From positions 2,108,001 to 2,172,000 of the forward strand of contig OZ244817.1 in the NCBI GenBank assembly GCA_965220305.1: DNA of 64,000 nucleotides, read 5' to 3'. This document shows, piece after piece, positions 25,934 through 34,904 of the stretch. The translations under genes and the position numbers were made by a program. The notes beneath the pieces were generated by a model. That model did not search any database, was not told the DNA's origin, and was given only the letters and a program-made list of their open reading frames with translations. How positions within the stretch are numbered: the stretch's first letter is position 1; each line of letters opens with the position of its first letter. This DNA is from G965220305 sp965220305 (lineage in GTDB: Bacteria; Chloroflexota; Dehalococcoidia; Lucifugimonadales; UBA3495).

Positions 25934-27391
25934 TATTACAACGACGAGTTTAAGGAGGGACGCCTGATGCTTCCCGGCGACGGGCGGCGCGGCGTTTCTC
26001 GTGGGAGCGTTTCGCCCGCTCGTTGCGCTGTTGGACATCTTCCAGCCATTGCCGCAACTCATCCGGTCCGAACCGTTCCCGCGGCAGCATCTCCCGCACC
26101 ACCCGGTACACCTGCGGGCGCGTGATCCGGGGCATCTTTTCCCCCCAGTCCTGCGGCAGGCCCAACAGAAACGCCCCGCCCAGCAGGCACATGGCCACGT
26201 GGTGATGCCACCCGGCCCATGTCCGGGTCTCGTACTCATCCAGCCCGATGTCGCTCTTTTCGGTCTCGAATTCGGTTTCAATACGCCACCTAGACCCCCC
26301 CACGTGGGCCAGGGTTTCCAGGGGAGTGTCCCCGGGCGCATTGGACAGGTAGTAGCGGGGCTCGCTGCCGTCCAGGTTCTGGCGGTAGCTTGCCCAAACC
26401 ACTCCACCAGGCTTCCGGTTCCGGGTTTCCCGGACCCTCTGGGCGCCGAACCGGTAGACCCGCGGCCCCTGGGACCCCTCCGCCACCGTAATCTCCCGCC
26501 ACGACTCCTCCGGCAGCGCCAAGCTGCGCTCCGCCATGGTCAGGCGCTGTCCGCTGCGCAGTTTGGGCTGGCCGGGGACGCCCGAATCCCTGATAGGCCG
26601 GCTCGCTCCAGTCAGGCTCCAGCGGCCAGACCGTCATGTCCGGCCGGACGTCCAGAACGTATAGCATTCCTGTTGCAGCCAAGCCGTCTCGGAACGCCGG
26701 GGACATCCCGAAGGCGGAATCCCCAGCGACCCACCCAGCGCTGCGGCAACCCCGAGCCCGGGCCTGCTCCAGCATATCTAATGCCAGGTCCGTCTTCGAC
26801 CGGTACCGCCGCCGCTCCTCCGGCACGCCCGCCGCCGCACAGCGGCCCGCGTCCGAAGTCCATGCCTCGGGCAGATACCAGCGCTGGTCCGCCAGGGCCC
26901 GCCCCCGCGGCCCCACGTGGGCCAGGAATACTCCGGCCGGGCAATTGGCTATCTTGCCCAACGCCCCGCAGTATTGCCGGGCCACCCCTACCGATTTGAC
27001 GCCCTGCTTGGGGAAGTCGCTGCCGTCGAACACCCACACCGCCAGCGGGTGTTCCAGCCTGGGACCCAAGTACTCCTGCAGGCGGGCGATGACCGCGGCA
27101 TCGTCCCAGCGGGCCTCGGTGAGAAAGCGCTGCATCGCCCGGGCCGAGACCGGAACCATCTCGGACAGATTCTCGGCGTTGCGCCGCTCCTGGGCCTGGA
27201 CCAGCAGGCCCGGCAGATAATGCCTGCTCTGTTCCCGCCACTGCTTGCGGCCAAAGGCACCAGCGAAGTAGGCATGGAACTCCAGAAAGGCCTCGTAAAC
27301 CCGCTCGAAAGCTGCCCTCTCCATCGTCCCCACCTCCCCAAAGCCCCCGCCGTCTCCCGAATTATCCTACCAAAAACCCGTCGTTGTAATA
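25934..27391 (-). mobile_element. IS701-family insertion sequence (copy 2), adjacent to the IS5 element
   Basis: Inverted repeats TATTACAACGACG (13 bp perfect, similarity extending through GTTT) at 25934-25946 and, reversed, 27379-27391. Target copies CTAG at 25930-25933 and 27392-27395. Length 1.46 kb. It differs from copy 1 in ends and transposase sequence, so it is a separate IS701-family element. Confidence 0.88.
25950..27333 (-). pseudogene. IS701-family transposase, frameshifted
   Basis: The N-terminal frame starts at 27333 and runs through AVWVFDGSDFPKQGVKSVGV (first catalytic Asp) and GWVAGDSAFGMSPAFRDGL (second Asp). It leaves frame at about 26565-26585, near the CCCCGGCC run. The second frame holds QPKLRSGQRLTMAERSLAL, then HVGGSRWRIETEFETEKSDI with the catalytic Glu and ends EKRRAARRREASGVPP. 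One lost or gained base accounts for the break. Confidence 0.85.
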
Positions 27392-27513
27392 CTAGCAGTC
27401 CAATATGCGATTGCCCGGGGTGCGGCGAGCCTGAAGATGACACCGGGGCCGGGGCCGCTTATACTGACGCCAGCTATTCCCAGCTATACCGATGCAGTCA
27501 GGAGGAAACAGCC

Positions 27514-28413
27514 ATGAGTTGGAACTTTGAACTGGTGGCCGGCCCCCTGGGCGGCACCGCCGAAGGCCCGGTCTGGGACGGAGAGGCGGTGCTGTTCACC
27601 CACATTCCCGAGAGCCGAATCATGCGCTACGACCCCCAGTCCGGCGAGACGACGGAATACTTCACGGGCGTGAGCAACACCAACGGCCTGTGCTTTGACG
27701 GCCAGGGCAACCTCTACGGGTGCCAGCAGGGCCGACGGCGCATTGTGCGCTTCGAGAAGGACCGCCAGACCATAACCTCGCTGCCCCACCAGCTAGACGG
27801 GATGCGCCACAACAACCCCAACGACCTGGTGGTGGACAAGCAGGGGCGCGTCTGGTTCACCGACCCCTACAGCGGCATCGGCGACAGCGGCCCCAAGGAG
27901 TTGGACCATATGTCGGTGCTGCGGCTGGACCCCAGCGCCAACGACCAGTGGGAGCTGAAGCGGGCTACTTTCGATGTAAGCCGCCCAAATGGAGTCCTGA
28001 TTTCCCGGGACCAGAAGACCCTGTACGTGGCCCAAAGCGATTACTCCATCGACCAGCCCCGGCAGTTGCGGGCCTACGACATCAACGACGACGGCTCCCT
28101 GGGCAGCTACATCACCCTGCACACCTTCGGCGTTGACCACCGGGGAGCGCAGCGGGGTGTTGACGGCATGACCCTGGACGCCGAGGGCAACATCGTGGCC
28201 TGCGCCGGTTACGAGGAGGCGGGCCCCGGCCCCATGATCTACGTCTTTTCTCCCACCGGGCAGGTCCTGGAAACCCACGCCCTGCGGGTGGACCGGCCTA
28301 CCAACTGCTGCTTCGGCGACGCCGACATGCGGACGCTGTACGTGACCACCGGGGGCGGGCACCTGCTGCGGGCCCGTACCGACCGCACCGGCTGGATTAT
28401 GTGGCCCGGCTAA
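27514..28413 (+). CDS. SMP-30/gluconolactonase-like beta-propeller lactonase
   Basis: A 300-residue six-bladed propeller of the SMP-30/gluconolactonase/LRE family. The metal ligands are visible: Glu in GTAEGPVWDGEAV, Asn in NNPNDLVVDKQGRVWFTDP and Asp in GVDGMTLDAEGNI. It hydrolyses sugar or other lactones with a divalent cation. GGAGG precedes ATG 27514, 118 bp from the IS701-family end. No signal peptide is seen, so it acts in the cytoplasm. Confidence 0.88.
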   Translation: MSWNFELVAGPLGGTAEGPVWDGEAVLFTHIPESRIMRYDPQSGETTEYFTGVSNTNGLCFDGQGNLYGCQQGRRRIVRFEKDRQTITSLPHQLDGMRHNNPNDLVVDKQGRVWFTDPYSGIGDSGPKELDHMSVLRLDPSANDQWELKRATFDVSRPNGVLISRDQKTLYVAQSDYSIDQPRQLRAYDINDDGSLGSYITLHTFGVDHRGAQRGVDGMTLDAEGNIVACAGYEEAGPGPMIYVFSPTGQVLETHALRVDRPTNCCFGDADMRTLYVTTGGGHLLRARTDRTGWIMWPG

Positions 28414-28472
28414 AAGTGAAACGGGCCAGTCCTCGCCCCCTTGACGGGGGAGAGTTAGAGAGGGGGTGATGG

Positions 28473-28560
28473 TTCGATAGGCTCACCATGAGCGGAAGCA
28501 CCCATCCGCTCATCACTCCGCCTTCGTGGGGTGCAGGCCCTGAGCTTGTCGAAGGACCAC
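28473..28560. repeat. Family B repeats in inverted orientation
   Basis: GTTCGATAGGCTCACCATGA and, 60 bases later, CCTGAGCTTGTCGAAGGACC. They face each other and could form a long hairpin. Confidence 0.65.
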
Positions 28561-28580
28561 CCCTTCCCACGAAATAAAAG

Positions 28581-28603
28581 GACCCCCGGCCTGGCCGGGG
28601 GTC
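28581..28603 (-). terminator. Strong intrinsic terminator
   Basis: GACCCCCGGCC and GGCCGGGGGTC arms form an almost perfect 11-bp stem with a one-base loop, flanked by AAAAG on the left and CTTCTT on the right. It lies between the convergent SMP-30 and 105-residue genes and can serve both directions. Confidence 0.75.
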
Positions 28604-28635
28604 TTCTTACGCGACTTCCATTTGCGGTGATTCGG

Positions 28636-28953
28636 CTACCACCACATCATTGCGCCGCCTTGGCGCTCGTGGGTGCCCCTGGACAACTGGAACTCGATGC
28701 GTTCCTTGTCGGACATGGGGCGACCGGCCAACTCTCCAGGTAGGGCAATCAGCCAGTTGCAGAACAGGGCCAAAGGGCCGACGCTCTTGACCTGGGGGCG
28801 GCTGCGGAGAATCTCTTCCGCCGCGGCCAGGGCATCCTCGGAAAGGACTATTTCCTGGACCTTCTCCTGGGTGAGGACGCTGGACTCGTTGCTGCTGGTT
28901 TCAGGGGTTAGGACGCTAGTTTCGTTGGTGCGAGAATCAATTTGCGTAGCCAT
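28636..28953 (-). CDS. Unknown 105-residue protein with GGAMMWW C-terminus
   Basis: The N-terminus holds a short internal repeat (NETSVLTPE, NESSVLTQE) in a polar stretch, then a helix EKVQEIVLSEDALAAAEEILRS cut by a central hydrophobic segment PLALFCNWLIALPG, then basic helices and the terminal HERQGGAMMWW. No family is recognised. It is alone between a terminator and a well-formed promoter (TATCAT at 29066-29071, TTGACA at 29089-29094). The Met/Trp-rich tail after Gly-Gly is odd and could be exposed or processed, but no maturation genes are nearby. Confidence 0.6.
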   Translation of the reverse strand: MATQIDSRTNETSVLTPETSSNESSVLTQEKVQEIVLSEDALAAAEEILRSRPQVKSVGPLALFCNWLIALPGELAGRPMSDKERIEFQLSRGTHERQGGAMMWW

Positions 28954-29065
28954 TACTGTTTGTTTCAACCTCCCTTGATGCGGTGACTCGGCGCTCTGCC
29001 TGGTTACTATCCTGTAGGGTTGTGTCTGAGCTAATGATACTAACAGGCAACTACCATTTGAAGTT

Positions 29066-29102
29066 ATGATACACCAGGGAGAATATCGTGTCAAGGGATA
29101 TT
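29066..29102 (-). promoter_or_regulatory. Sigma-70-type promoter with palindromic operator over the -35 box
   Basis: On the minus strand TTGACA (29089-29094), a 17-bp spacer and TATCAT (29066-29071) form a near-consensus promoter for the 105-residue gene. AATATC-N9-GATATT (29082-29102) is a perfect inverted repeat that covers the -35 box. The same arrangement, with nearly identical sequence, stands before the MFS gene at 46668-46704. Confidence 0.75.
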
Positions 29103-29215
29103 AGAGAGAATAAACTATTGGTTATTATAATACTATCAATCAATTGAACACCTCCATTCCTCGGGCTGGGCCTAGAATATACTCACCCAGAGGGGTCCCA
29201 CGCACCACCCCCAAG

Positions 29216-29541
29216 GTCATTCCGGCGCAACGCCGGCCCCGTTGCAGAACGGGGCCGGAAACCAGGGGTGGGGCAGGTTCAGGGCATGGCCTTTAGATTC
29301 TTCGCCTGAGGCTCAGAATGACAGTCTTCGGGGATGGGGCCAGTCCTCGCTCTCTTGACGGGGCGAGTTAGACAGAACGTCGTTCCGGCGCAGCGCCGGC
29401 CTCGTTGCAGAACAGGGCCGGAAACCAAGGGTGGGGCAGGTTCAGGGCATGGCCTTTAGATTCTTCGCCTGAGGCTCAGAATGACAGTCTTCGGGGGTGG
29501 GGCCAGTCCTCGCTCCCTTGAGGGGGCGCGTTAGAGAGGAG
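29216..29541. repeat. Two tandem copies of a 163-bp unit containing family A, C repeats
   Basis: Copies at about 29216-29378 and 29379-29541. Each has an ATTCCGGCGCA/CGCCGG palindrome, GTTGCAGAAC, a shared GGGGCAGGTTCAGGGCATGG, a family C element TTTAGATTCTTCGCC and TCCTCGCTC(T/C)CTTGA. The copies differ at scattered bases. Confidence 0.8.
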
Positions 29542-29562
29542 GTAACGGCGGGAGACGCGGCG

Positions 29563-30951
29563 TTACAAGCCCAGCTTGCCGGGGTTCATGATGTTGGCCG
29601 GGTCCAGCACGCCTTTCAGAGAGCGTATAACATCGTGGCCCAGGCCCATCTCCCGGGCCAGCAGGTGGTTCAGCTTCACTCCTACGCCGTGGCAGTATTC
29701 CATCACCCCGCCCATGTCCTGGGCCAGGGTCAGCACTTGCTCCACCGCCTGGGCCAGATTGTCCCGCACGTCGTCGGAACTACCCGGCTCCGGGACTACC
29801 ATCATGGAGAACAGTTCCGGGCGGCTCCAGATACAGTACTCCACCACCCGCACCCGGTGGGCCTCCATTATCTTCTGGCAGCGTCGCCGGTACTCCAACA
29901 CCTGGGAGGTGGGCAAGGCCATGTGCAGGTAGTCGAAGTGACGTCCCTGCTGGCGCGTCCAACGGTCCTTGCGGGACCGGCCCAGGGCAGTCTCCTTGTA
30001 GTTTTCGGCGGACTCATGCCGATAGGCCCAGTAGTCCAGGGTTGGGTCGGGCCCGATGTCCCGACCGCCCATCTGGGCGCACACCTGCATGGAGCGTTGG
30101 TGCTGGGCGGCCACCCCTTCCTTGAAGCCCTCGAAGACCAGGTACATCTGGACGCCCCCGGTTTCTTCGGTCAGGTCCAGCAGGGTGGGTTGAATTCCCA
30201 GGGCCAATAGCTCCGCCGCCGCCGCGAAGCCCTGGTCGAAGCTGTCGAAGGCGGCGGTGGCGAACACCTGGGACTCGGGCAGGCGAAAGACCCGCACCGT
30301 AGCCTTGGTGATAATCCCAAATGCGCCCTCGCTGCCGATGAACAGGTGGTTCAGGTTGGGGCCGGAGGAATATTTGGGCACCGGCCGGGTGGTGAGCACG
30401 TCGCCGGTGGGCAGCACCACCTCCAGGGAGACCACCTGCTTCCCCATGGGGCCGAAGGCGGCGGCCCGGTAGCCCACGCCGTTGGTGGAGATGGTGCCGG
30501 CAACGGAGGCGATGGGCACGCTGTAGGGGTCGTGGCCCGGCATCAGGCCCACCTCGGCCAGGGCGTCCACCAGGTCCTGCAACACCACGCCAGCTTCCAC
30601 CTCGGCGGTCATATCCAGTTGGTTGATGCTCAGGATGCGGTTGAGGCGTTTCAGCTCCACGGTAATTCCGCCCCGCACCGGCAGGGCCGCCCCCATGACG
30701 CCGGTACCCGAGCCATAGGGCACCAGGGGGATTCCCTGCTGGTTGGCCAGGGCCACCACCTGGGAAACTTCTTCCGTGGATCCAGGCCGCACCACCGCGT
30801 CGGCCAGGCGGTCGAAGGCGTCCTCAGCGCCGAAGGCCCGAAAGGGGTTCAGGGCATCGGCGGAGTAGCGGTCCAGGTCGTAGGGGTCTTGGAGCACGTT
30901 TTGGGGGCCCACGATGCGGGCCAGCGATTCCAGTGTGGCGCCATCAAGCAT
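29563..30951 (-). CDS. FAD-linked oxidase (GlcD/D-lactate dehydrogenase-like)
   Basis: A 462-residue flavoprotein of the VAO family. The FAD-binding part has VVRPGSTEEVSQVVALANQQ, then VPYGSGTGVMGAALPVRGG and VAGTISTNGVGYRAAAFGPMG. The C-terminal half has the cap domain and ends LKGVLDPANIMNPGKLGL, the family terminus. It oxidises a 2-hydroxy acid or alkyl-DHAP-like substrate. There is no Fe-S subunit gene next to it. It is monocistronic, after the duplicated repeat region. Confidence 0.88.
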   Translation of the reverse strand: MLDGATLESLARIVGPQNVLQDPYDLDRYSADALNPFRAFGAEDAFDRLADAVVRPGSTEEVSQVVALANQQGIPLVPYGSGTGVMGAALPVRGGITVELKRLNRILSINQLDMTAEVEAGVVLQDLVDALAEVGLMPGHDPYSVPIASVAGTISTNGVGYRAAAFGPMGKQVVSLEVVLPTGDVLTTRPVPKYSSGPNLNHLFIGSEGAFGIITKATVRVFRLPESQVFATAAFDSFDQGFAAAAELLALGIQPTLLDLTEETGGVQMYLVFEGFKEGVAAQHQRSMQVCAQMGGRDIGPDPTLDYWAYRHESAENYKETALGRSRKDRWTRQQGRHFDYLHMALPTSQVLEYRRRCQKIMEAHRVRVVEYCIWSRPELFSMMVVPEPGSSDDVRDNLAQAVEQVLTLAQDMGGVMEYCHGVGVKLNHLLAREMGLGHDVIRSLKGVLDPANIMNPGKLGL

Positions 30952-31048
30952 GTTCAGTTACGCTCAGTGCCGGGTCTGGGCTGGTAGAAGGTGTGGTTCG
31001 ACGGGCTCTCCCCTTCAAGGGGAAGAGGACTTGCGCCTTCCGTTCACA

Positions 31049-31079
31049 CCGGATTCCGGCCTGTGCCGGAATGACGGCA
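31049..31079. repeat. Intergenic palindrome, family A
   Basis: CCGGATTCCGGC and GCCGGAATGACGG arms lie around CTGT, between cysS and the FAD oxidase gene. Confidence 0.7.
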
Positions 31080-31111
31080 ATGTATGAGAGAGAGGACTGC
31101 CCCTTCTCCCC

Positions 31112-32491
31112 TCAGTGGTCCAGGGACTGGTACTGCCACTCGGTGCCCTGGGGGGTGTCTTCCAGGGTTATGCCGTGGTTGGCCAGGCTATGGCGAATCT
31201 GGTCGGCCAGGGCGTACTGCTTGGCCTGCCGCAACTCCTCCCGGGTGGATACCAACAACTCGATGAAGGGACGGGCCGCCAGGTCGCCCTGATTGTCGCC
31301 GGATGGTTCCTGGAAGGTGAGTCCCAGCAAGCTGCCCAGGTCCCGCAGGGTCCCCTGGGCTTCGGCCACATTGCCGTCCGAGTCCCGCACCCGGTTTATC
31401 TCCCGGGCCAGGTCAAACAGGACGCCGATGGCCTGGGGGGTGTTGAGGTCGGAATCCATGGCGGTTAGGAACCGCTGCTTCAGGGGGGCCGCGTCGAGGG
31501 GTTCGCCGGTATTGTCACTGGGCCGCAGGGCGTGCCGCAGCCGTTCCAGGCTGCGCTCGGTGGCCTCGGCTCCCTCGCTGCTGTAGTTCAGGGGACTGCG
31601 GTAGTGGGAGCTGAGGAAGTAGACCCGCAGGGTGTCCGGGCTGTAGGAGGCCAGGGCTTCCTCCACCGACACCAGGTTGCCCAGGGACTTGCTCATCTTG
31701 TCCGCGCCCAGTTGCAGCAGGCCGTTGTGCATCCAGTAGCGGGCGAAGGGCTTGCGACCGGTGAAAGCCTCGCTCTGGGCGATTTCGTTCTCGTGGTGGG
31801 GGAAGATGAGGTCCTGCCCCCCGCCGTGGATGTCCAGGGGGTCGCCCAGGTGTTCCAGGGACATGGCGGTGCATTCGATGTGCCAGCCCGGGCGGCCCGG
31901 CCCCCAGGGGCTATCCCAAAAAGGCTCGCCGGGCTTGGCCCCCTTCCAAAGGACGAAGTCCATGGGGTGTTCCTTCATCTCGTCCACCTGCACCCGCGAC
32001 CCGGCAATCATCCCGTCCAGGGTGCGGTGGCTCAACTTGCCGTAGTCGTCGCTGCGAGTGACGCGGAAGTAAACGTCGCCCCCCGACGGGTAGGCGTACT
32101 CCTTCTCCACCAGCCCCCGAATGGTCTCGATGATGTTGGGTATCTCCTGGGTGGCCCGGGGGTAGACGTGGGCGCGCTGCACGTTGAGGGCGTCCATGGT
32201 GCTGAAGAAGTCTTCGATGTAGCGCTGGGCCAGCTCTTCCTCGCTGATTTGCTGCTCGCCGGCCCGCTGGATAATCTTGTCGTCCACGTCGGTGAAGTTC
32301 TGGATGTGCTGCACCTGGTAGCCCTGGTACTCCAGGTAGCGGCGCAGCACGTCGAAGACCACGTAGCTGAGGGCGTGGCCCACGTGGGTGGAGGAATAGG
32401 GCGTTACCCCGCAGATATAAATCTTGACCTTGTTGCCCTCGGAGGGAGCGAACTCCTCGTCCCGTCCGGTCAGAGTGTTGTATAGCTTCAT
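31112..32491 (-). CDS. cysS: Cysteinyl-tRNA synthetase
   Basis: A 459-residue class Ia synthetase charging tRNA-Cys. HVGH (residues 36-39) in GVTPYSSTHVGHALSYVVF is the HIGH motif, with the zinc-binding Cys just before it in YICGVTPY. The remaining zinc ligands lie in IECTAMSLEHLG and FPHHENEIAQSEA. ADKMSKSLGN is the KMSKS loop. Length is typical. The ispF stop overlaps its ATG by four bases, so the two are coupled. Confidence 0.97.
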   Translation of the reverse strand: MKLYNTLTGRDEEFAPSEGNKVKIYICGVTPYSSTHVGHALSYVVFDVLRRYLEYQGYQVQHIQNFTDVDDKIIQRAGEQQISEEELAQRYIEDFFSTMDALNVQRAHVYPRATQEIPNIIETIRGLVEKEYAYPSGGDVYFRVTRSDDYGKLSHRTLDGMIAGSRVQVDEMKEHPMDFVLWKGAKPGEPFWDSPWGPGRPGWHIECTAMSLEHLGDPLDIHGGGQDLIFPHHENEIAQSEAFTGRKPFARYWMHNGLLQLGADKMSKSLGNLVSVEEALASYSPDTLRVYFLSSHYRSPLNYSSEGAEATERSLERLRHALRPSDNTGEPLDAAPLKQRFLTAMDSDLNTPQAIGVLFDLAREINRVRDSDGNVAEAQGTLRDLGSLLGLTFQEPSGDNQGDLAARPFIELLVSTREELRQAKQYALADQIRHSLANHGITLEDTPQGTEWQYQSLDH

Positions 32492-33012
32492 GCCTCTGTC
32501 ACTATGGTAGGGTGGGCCGGAAGCACAATCGATGCCACTGCACAGGCGGCAATCCCTTCTGCTCGACCGATAAAGCCCAGGTAGTCGGTGGTAGTTACTT
32601 TGATGCTGACCCGCTGCGGCGGCGCCGAAAGGGCCGCGCTGGTCCGCTGCTGCATTTCCGGGAGGAAGGCTCCCAGCCTGGGCCGCTGCGCCAACATTGT
32701 AGCATCAACGTTAGATATGCGCCAACCGTGCTCCCGCAGCAAATCGGCCACCCGGGACAGCAAAATCAGGCTGGAAATATCCTTGTACTGGGGGTCGCGG
32801 GAGGGGAAATGCACCCCCTTGTCGCCCAGGTTGGCCGCCCCCAGGAGGGCGTCCATGATGGCGTGGACCACCACGTCGCCGTCGCTGTGTCCCGCCAGGC
32901 CCTGGTCGAAGGGTATGTTGACGCCTCCCAACACCAGGGGGCGTCCGGCGGCCAGGGCGTGGGCGTCGAAGCCGATGCCGACGCGAAAGTCTATGGATGG
33001 TTGGTTGGACAT
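32488..33012 (-). CDS. ispF: 2-C-methyl-D-erythritol 2,4-cyclodiphosphate synthase
   Basis: A 174-residue enzyme of the MEP isoprenoid route. It opens with RVGIGFDAHALAAGRPLVLG (zinc ligands Asp and His), then GLAGHSDGDVVVHAIMDALLGAANLGDKGVHFP in pieces, and ends with KVTTTDYLGFIGRAEGIAA. ATG 33012 is preferred to a TTG four codons upstream. It overlaps the next gene 5' by 22 bases and cysS by four, giving a compact run. Confidence 0.96.
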   Translation of the reverse strand: MSNQPSIDFRVGIGFDAHALAAGRPLVLGGVNIPFDQGLAGHSDGDVVVHAIMDALLGAANLGDKGVHFPSRDPQYKDISSLILLSRVADLLREHGWRISNVDATMLAQRPRLGAFLPEMQQRTSAALSAPPQRVSIKVTTTDYLGFIGRAEGIAACAVASIVLPAHPTIVTEA

Positions 33013-33716
33013 ATCGGGTTGCAACTGAATACTCTCCGGGGGCGCGCCTGCAGCTCCGGTTGACCTGCGCTGAGACTCCGGGACGGTCCGGGAACGATTG
33101 CCCGGCTGCGGCTGGTAGCCGGACGGGGGCCAAACTGCCGGGTTGGGCTGGTATCGGCGGGTGGTGGTTCATCATTTTCGCCGACAATGCTCCGGCGTCG
33201 CCGGCGGCGTTGAGGTTGCGGCGGTTGGACAAATCCATTTTTGGAATGAGTCCCCAGGGCGAAGGTTTGTCCGGTTAGGCGCTGCAAACGGCTCTGGTCT
33301 TCCGTGGTCGTGATGGTGAAAGGTTGCGGCGCAGCGGCTCGTATCATGTCCAAGTCGGCGACGTAATTCTCAACGGAGGTTATACCCCCTTGGATTTGCC
33401 AATCCTCCAGGTCATTATCATAGAAGTTGTAGTGTATCGCCCTTGCTATATATAGCCGGTCGTTCAAGTCGGGTCTGGCAAATTCTTTCTGCAATTGATC
33501 GGCGATGGCAAACACGTTCTTTTGTCCGGCATGTCTCCAACCGCGCTGAAGGGCAATGGCCTTGAGCGCGTAGTTTGCTACGCCCCAAACCTTCTCGGAT
33601 GCCTGAAGGCGGTTGCCGCTACCCAACTGGTCCTTGGCGTGTTCCACGAACCTATGGCTAATTTGAGCATAATGTTCGGCAATATCGGAACCCGGCGGCG
33701 GCAGCGGTATTGTCAT
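32991..33716 (-). CDS. Unknown helical protein with Arg/Pro-rich tail
   Basis: A 241-residue protein. The first 125 residues are helical (AEHYAQISHRFVEHAKDQL, LQASEKVWGVANYALKAIAL, NDRLYIARAIHYNFYDND) and remind me of HEPN/PaREP1-type four-helix proteins, although I cannot see a definite RxxxxH motif. The rest is a low-complexity tail with QPQRRRRRRSIVG and many Pro and Ser. Its end overlaps the ispF start by 22 bases. The function is not known. Confidence 0.55.
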   Translation of the reverse strand: MTIPLPPPGSDIAEHYAQISHRFVEHAKDQLGSGNRLQASEKVWGVANYALKAIALQRGWRHAGQKNVFAIADQLQKEFARPDLNDRLYIARAIHYNFYDNDLEDWQIQGGITSVENYVADLDMIRAAAPQPFTITTTEDQSRLQRLTGQTFALGTHSKNGFVQPPQPQRRRRRRSIVGENDEPPPADTSPTRQFGPRPATSRSRAIVPGPSRSLSAGQPELQARPRRVFSCNPICPTNHP

Positions 33717-33878
33717 AGCATCATTTGCTCCAAGTTGGGTGGGTGCAGTCTAGCATATTCGACGTGGACGGACTCCCGTGTATTTCGCAGGGGCTTGCGT
33801 TTGTCACCCTGAGTCTGCCCCAAGCGGGTTGGGCGTCCCGGCGGGGTGGACGTGACACCCGGCCCAGACGCTGCTGCG

Positions 33879-34904
33879 TCACGGTCTCCATAACGAATCC
33901 AGGTGGCCGAGGTCATCCTCGTCTACGGACATCTTGACTACGGTGAATTCACCATCTACCTTTACGTCGTCGTAGTCAAAGCTACGCGCATTATCGTGAA
34001 TAATTTCGAGCCGGCCTTCGATGTCTCCCACCGCAGACTCGGCCGCTCTCAGGCTCCTGAACAAATGCACCAAGGTGAGTTCCACGGATAAACCACCATC
34101 GTTAGCCGCAGCAATAGCCACAGCTTCACAACCGCCAACTTGGATTCTACAATTCTTCGACGCCGAAATCAGCCAACCCCGGCCCACCCGGTCCAACGCC
34201 CGTTTCAGGGGGTTTTCATCATCCTGGAGCAACTTATGGTCCTCGCTCAACGACCTCAGAACATTCTTCACCTTGTAGAACTCATCCCAGGCAACATACT
34301 TGCCGTCCTCAAGGAGAGTGATAGCGCCTCCGCTTTCGTCTTCCCATAACTCGTACTCGCGATATTCCCTGGCCCGGTAGTTGGGGCCACGGTCGGCGGA
34401 GATGGTGTGCCGGATTTCTTCAAAGTCAAACTCGCCTGCCAATATTACGAAGATGGAGTCGGTATAGACCAGTGTGTTCACGTCGCCGATGGCAATCCCC
34501 AATTCCTCCCAGTTATCCTCAATAATTTGGATGTCAAGGCTGTTCTTAGCCTCTCCGATTGTCGATACCGCTGGGATTTCTCCGCGCTGTATTGCGCCGA
34601 CATCCAGCACAATCACCCAGTTAGCCGAGTCCGGCACCAGTCCCAAGGCGTGACCGGAGCCGGAGCCGAACCCAAAGCCCAGTCTGTCGCATCCTGGCAT
34701 AACCGACACCATGACTATGGCCAATGCAACCAGGGCGGCGGCCCGTAGGCCAAGACCCCGCCGAGAGGCCGCCCCGCCGGAACGAGCCACCCGCTCGGGG
34801 CGGCCCGATGGCAAGGAGGCGCCCAATCCACGGTCGTGGCCGGGAGCATGGTTTTGGCGGCGCGAGTTCCCGGACATTAACGCAATGTTTCTATCCATTT
34901 TCAT
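33879..34904 (-). CDS. Putative lipoprotein of unknown function
   Basis: A 341-residue protein. A basic N-terminus leads to a membrane segment (LRAAALVALAIVMVSVMPGC) that ends with a lipobox-like VMPGC, so the mature protein is probably anchored outside the membrane. The early sequence HAPGHDRGLGASLPSGRPER is polar, and the real start may be one of the internal Met or Leu codons nearer the hydrophobic segment. The body is acidic with many beta segments and no named domain. The annotated ATG overlaps the ispD stop by four bases (ATGA), so the gene is coupled to ispD. Confidence 0.6.
   Translation of the reverse strand: MKMDRNIALMSGNSRRQNHAPGHDRGLGASLPSGRPERVARSGGAASRRGLGLRAAALVALAIVMVSVMPGCDRLGFGFGSGSGHALGLVPDSANWVIVLDVGAIQRGEIPAVSTIGEAKNSLDIQIIEDNWEELGIAIGDVNTLVYTDSIFVILAGEFDFEEIRHTISADRGPNYRAREYREYELWEDESGGAITLLEDGKYVAWDEFYKVKNVLRSLSEDHKLLQDDENPLKRALDRVGRGWLISASKNCRIQVGGCEAVAIAAANDGGLSVELTLVHLFRSLRAAESAVGDIEGRLEIIHDNARSFDYDDVKVDGEFTVVKMSVDEDDLGHLDSLWRP

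Larger units (their letters stand above)
28954..29562. other. Long intergenic region with promoter and tandem duplication
   Basis: It holds the promoter and operator-like palindrome of the 105-residue gene (29066-29102), an AT-rich stretch (29100-29155) and a 163-bp direct duplication (29216-29541). No protein-coding gene is evident. Confidence 0.6.

Noticed and set aside
29216..29541. Possible CRISPR array
   Set aside because: There are only two long units (163 bp) containing ordinary palindromes, with no spacers or cas genes.
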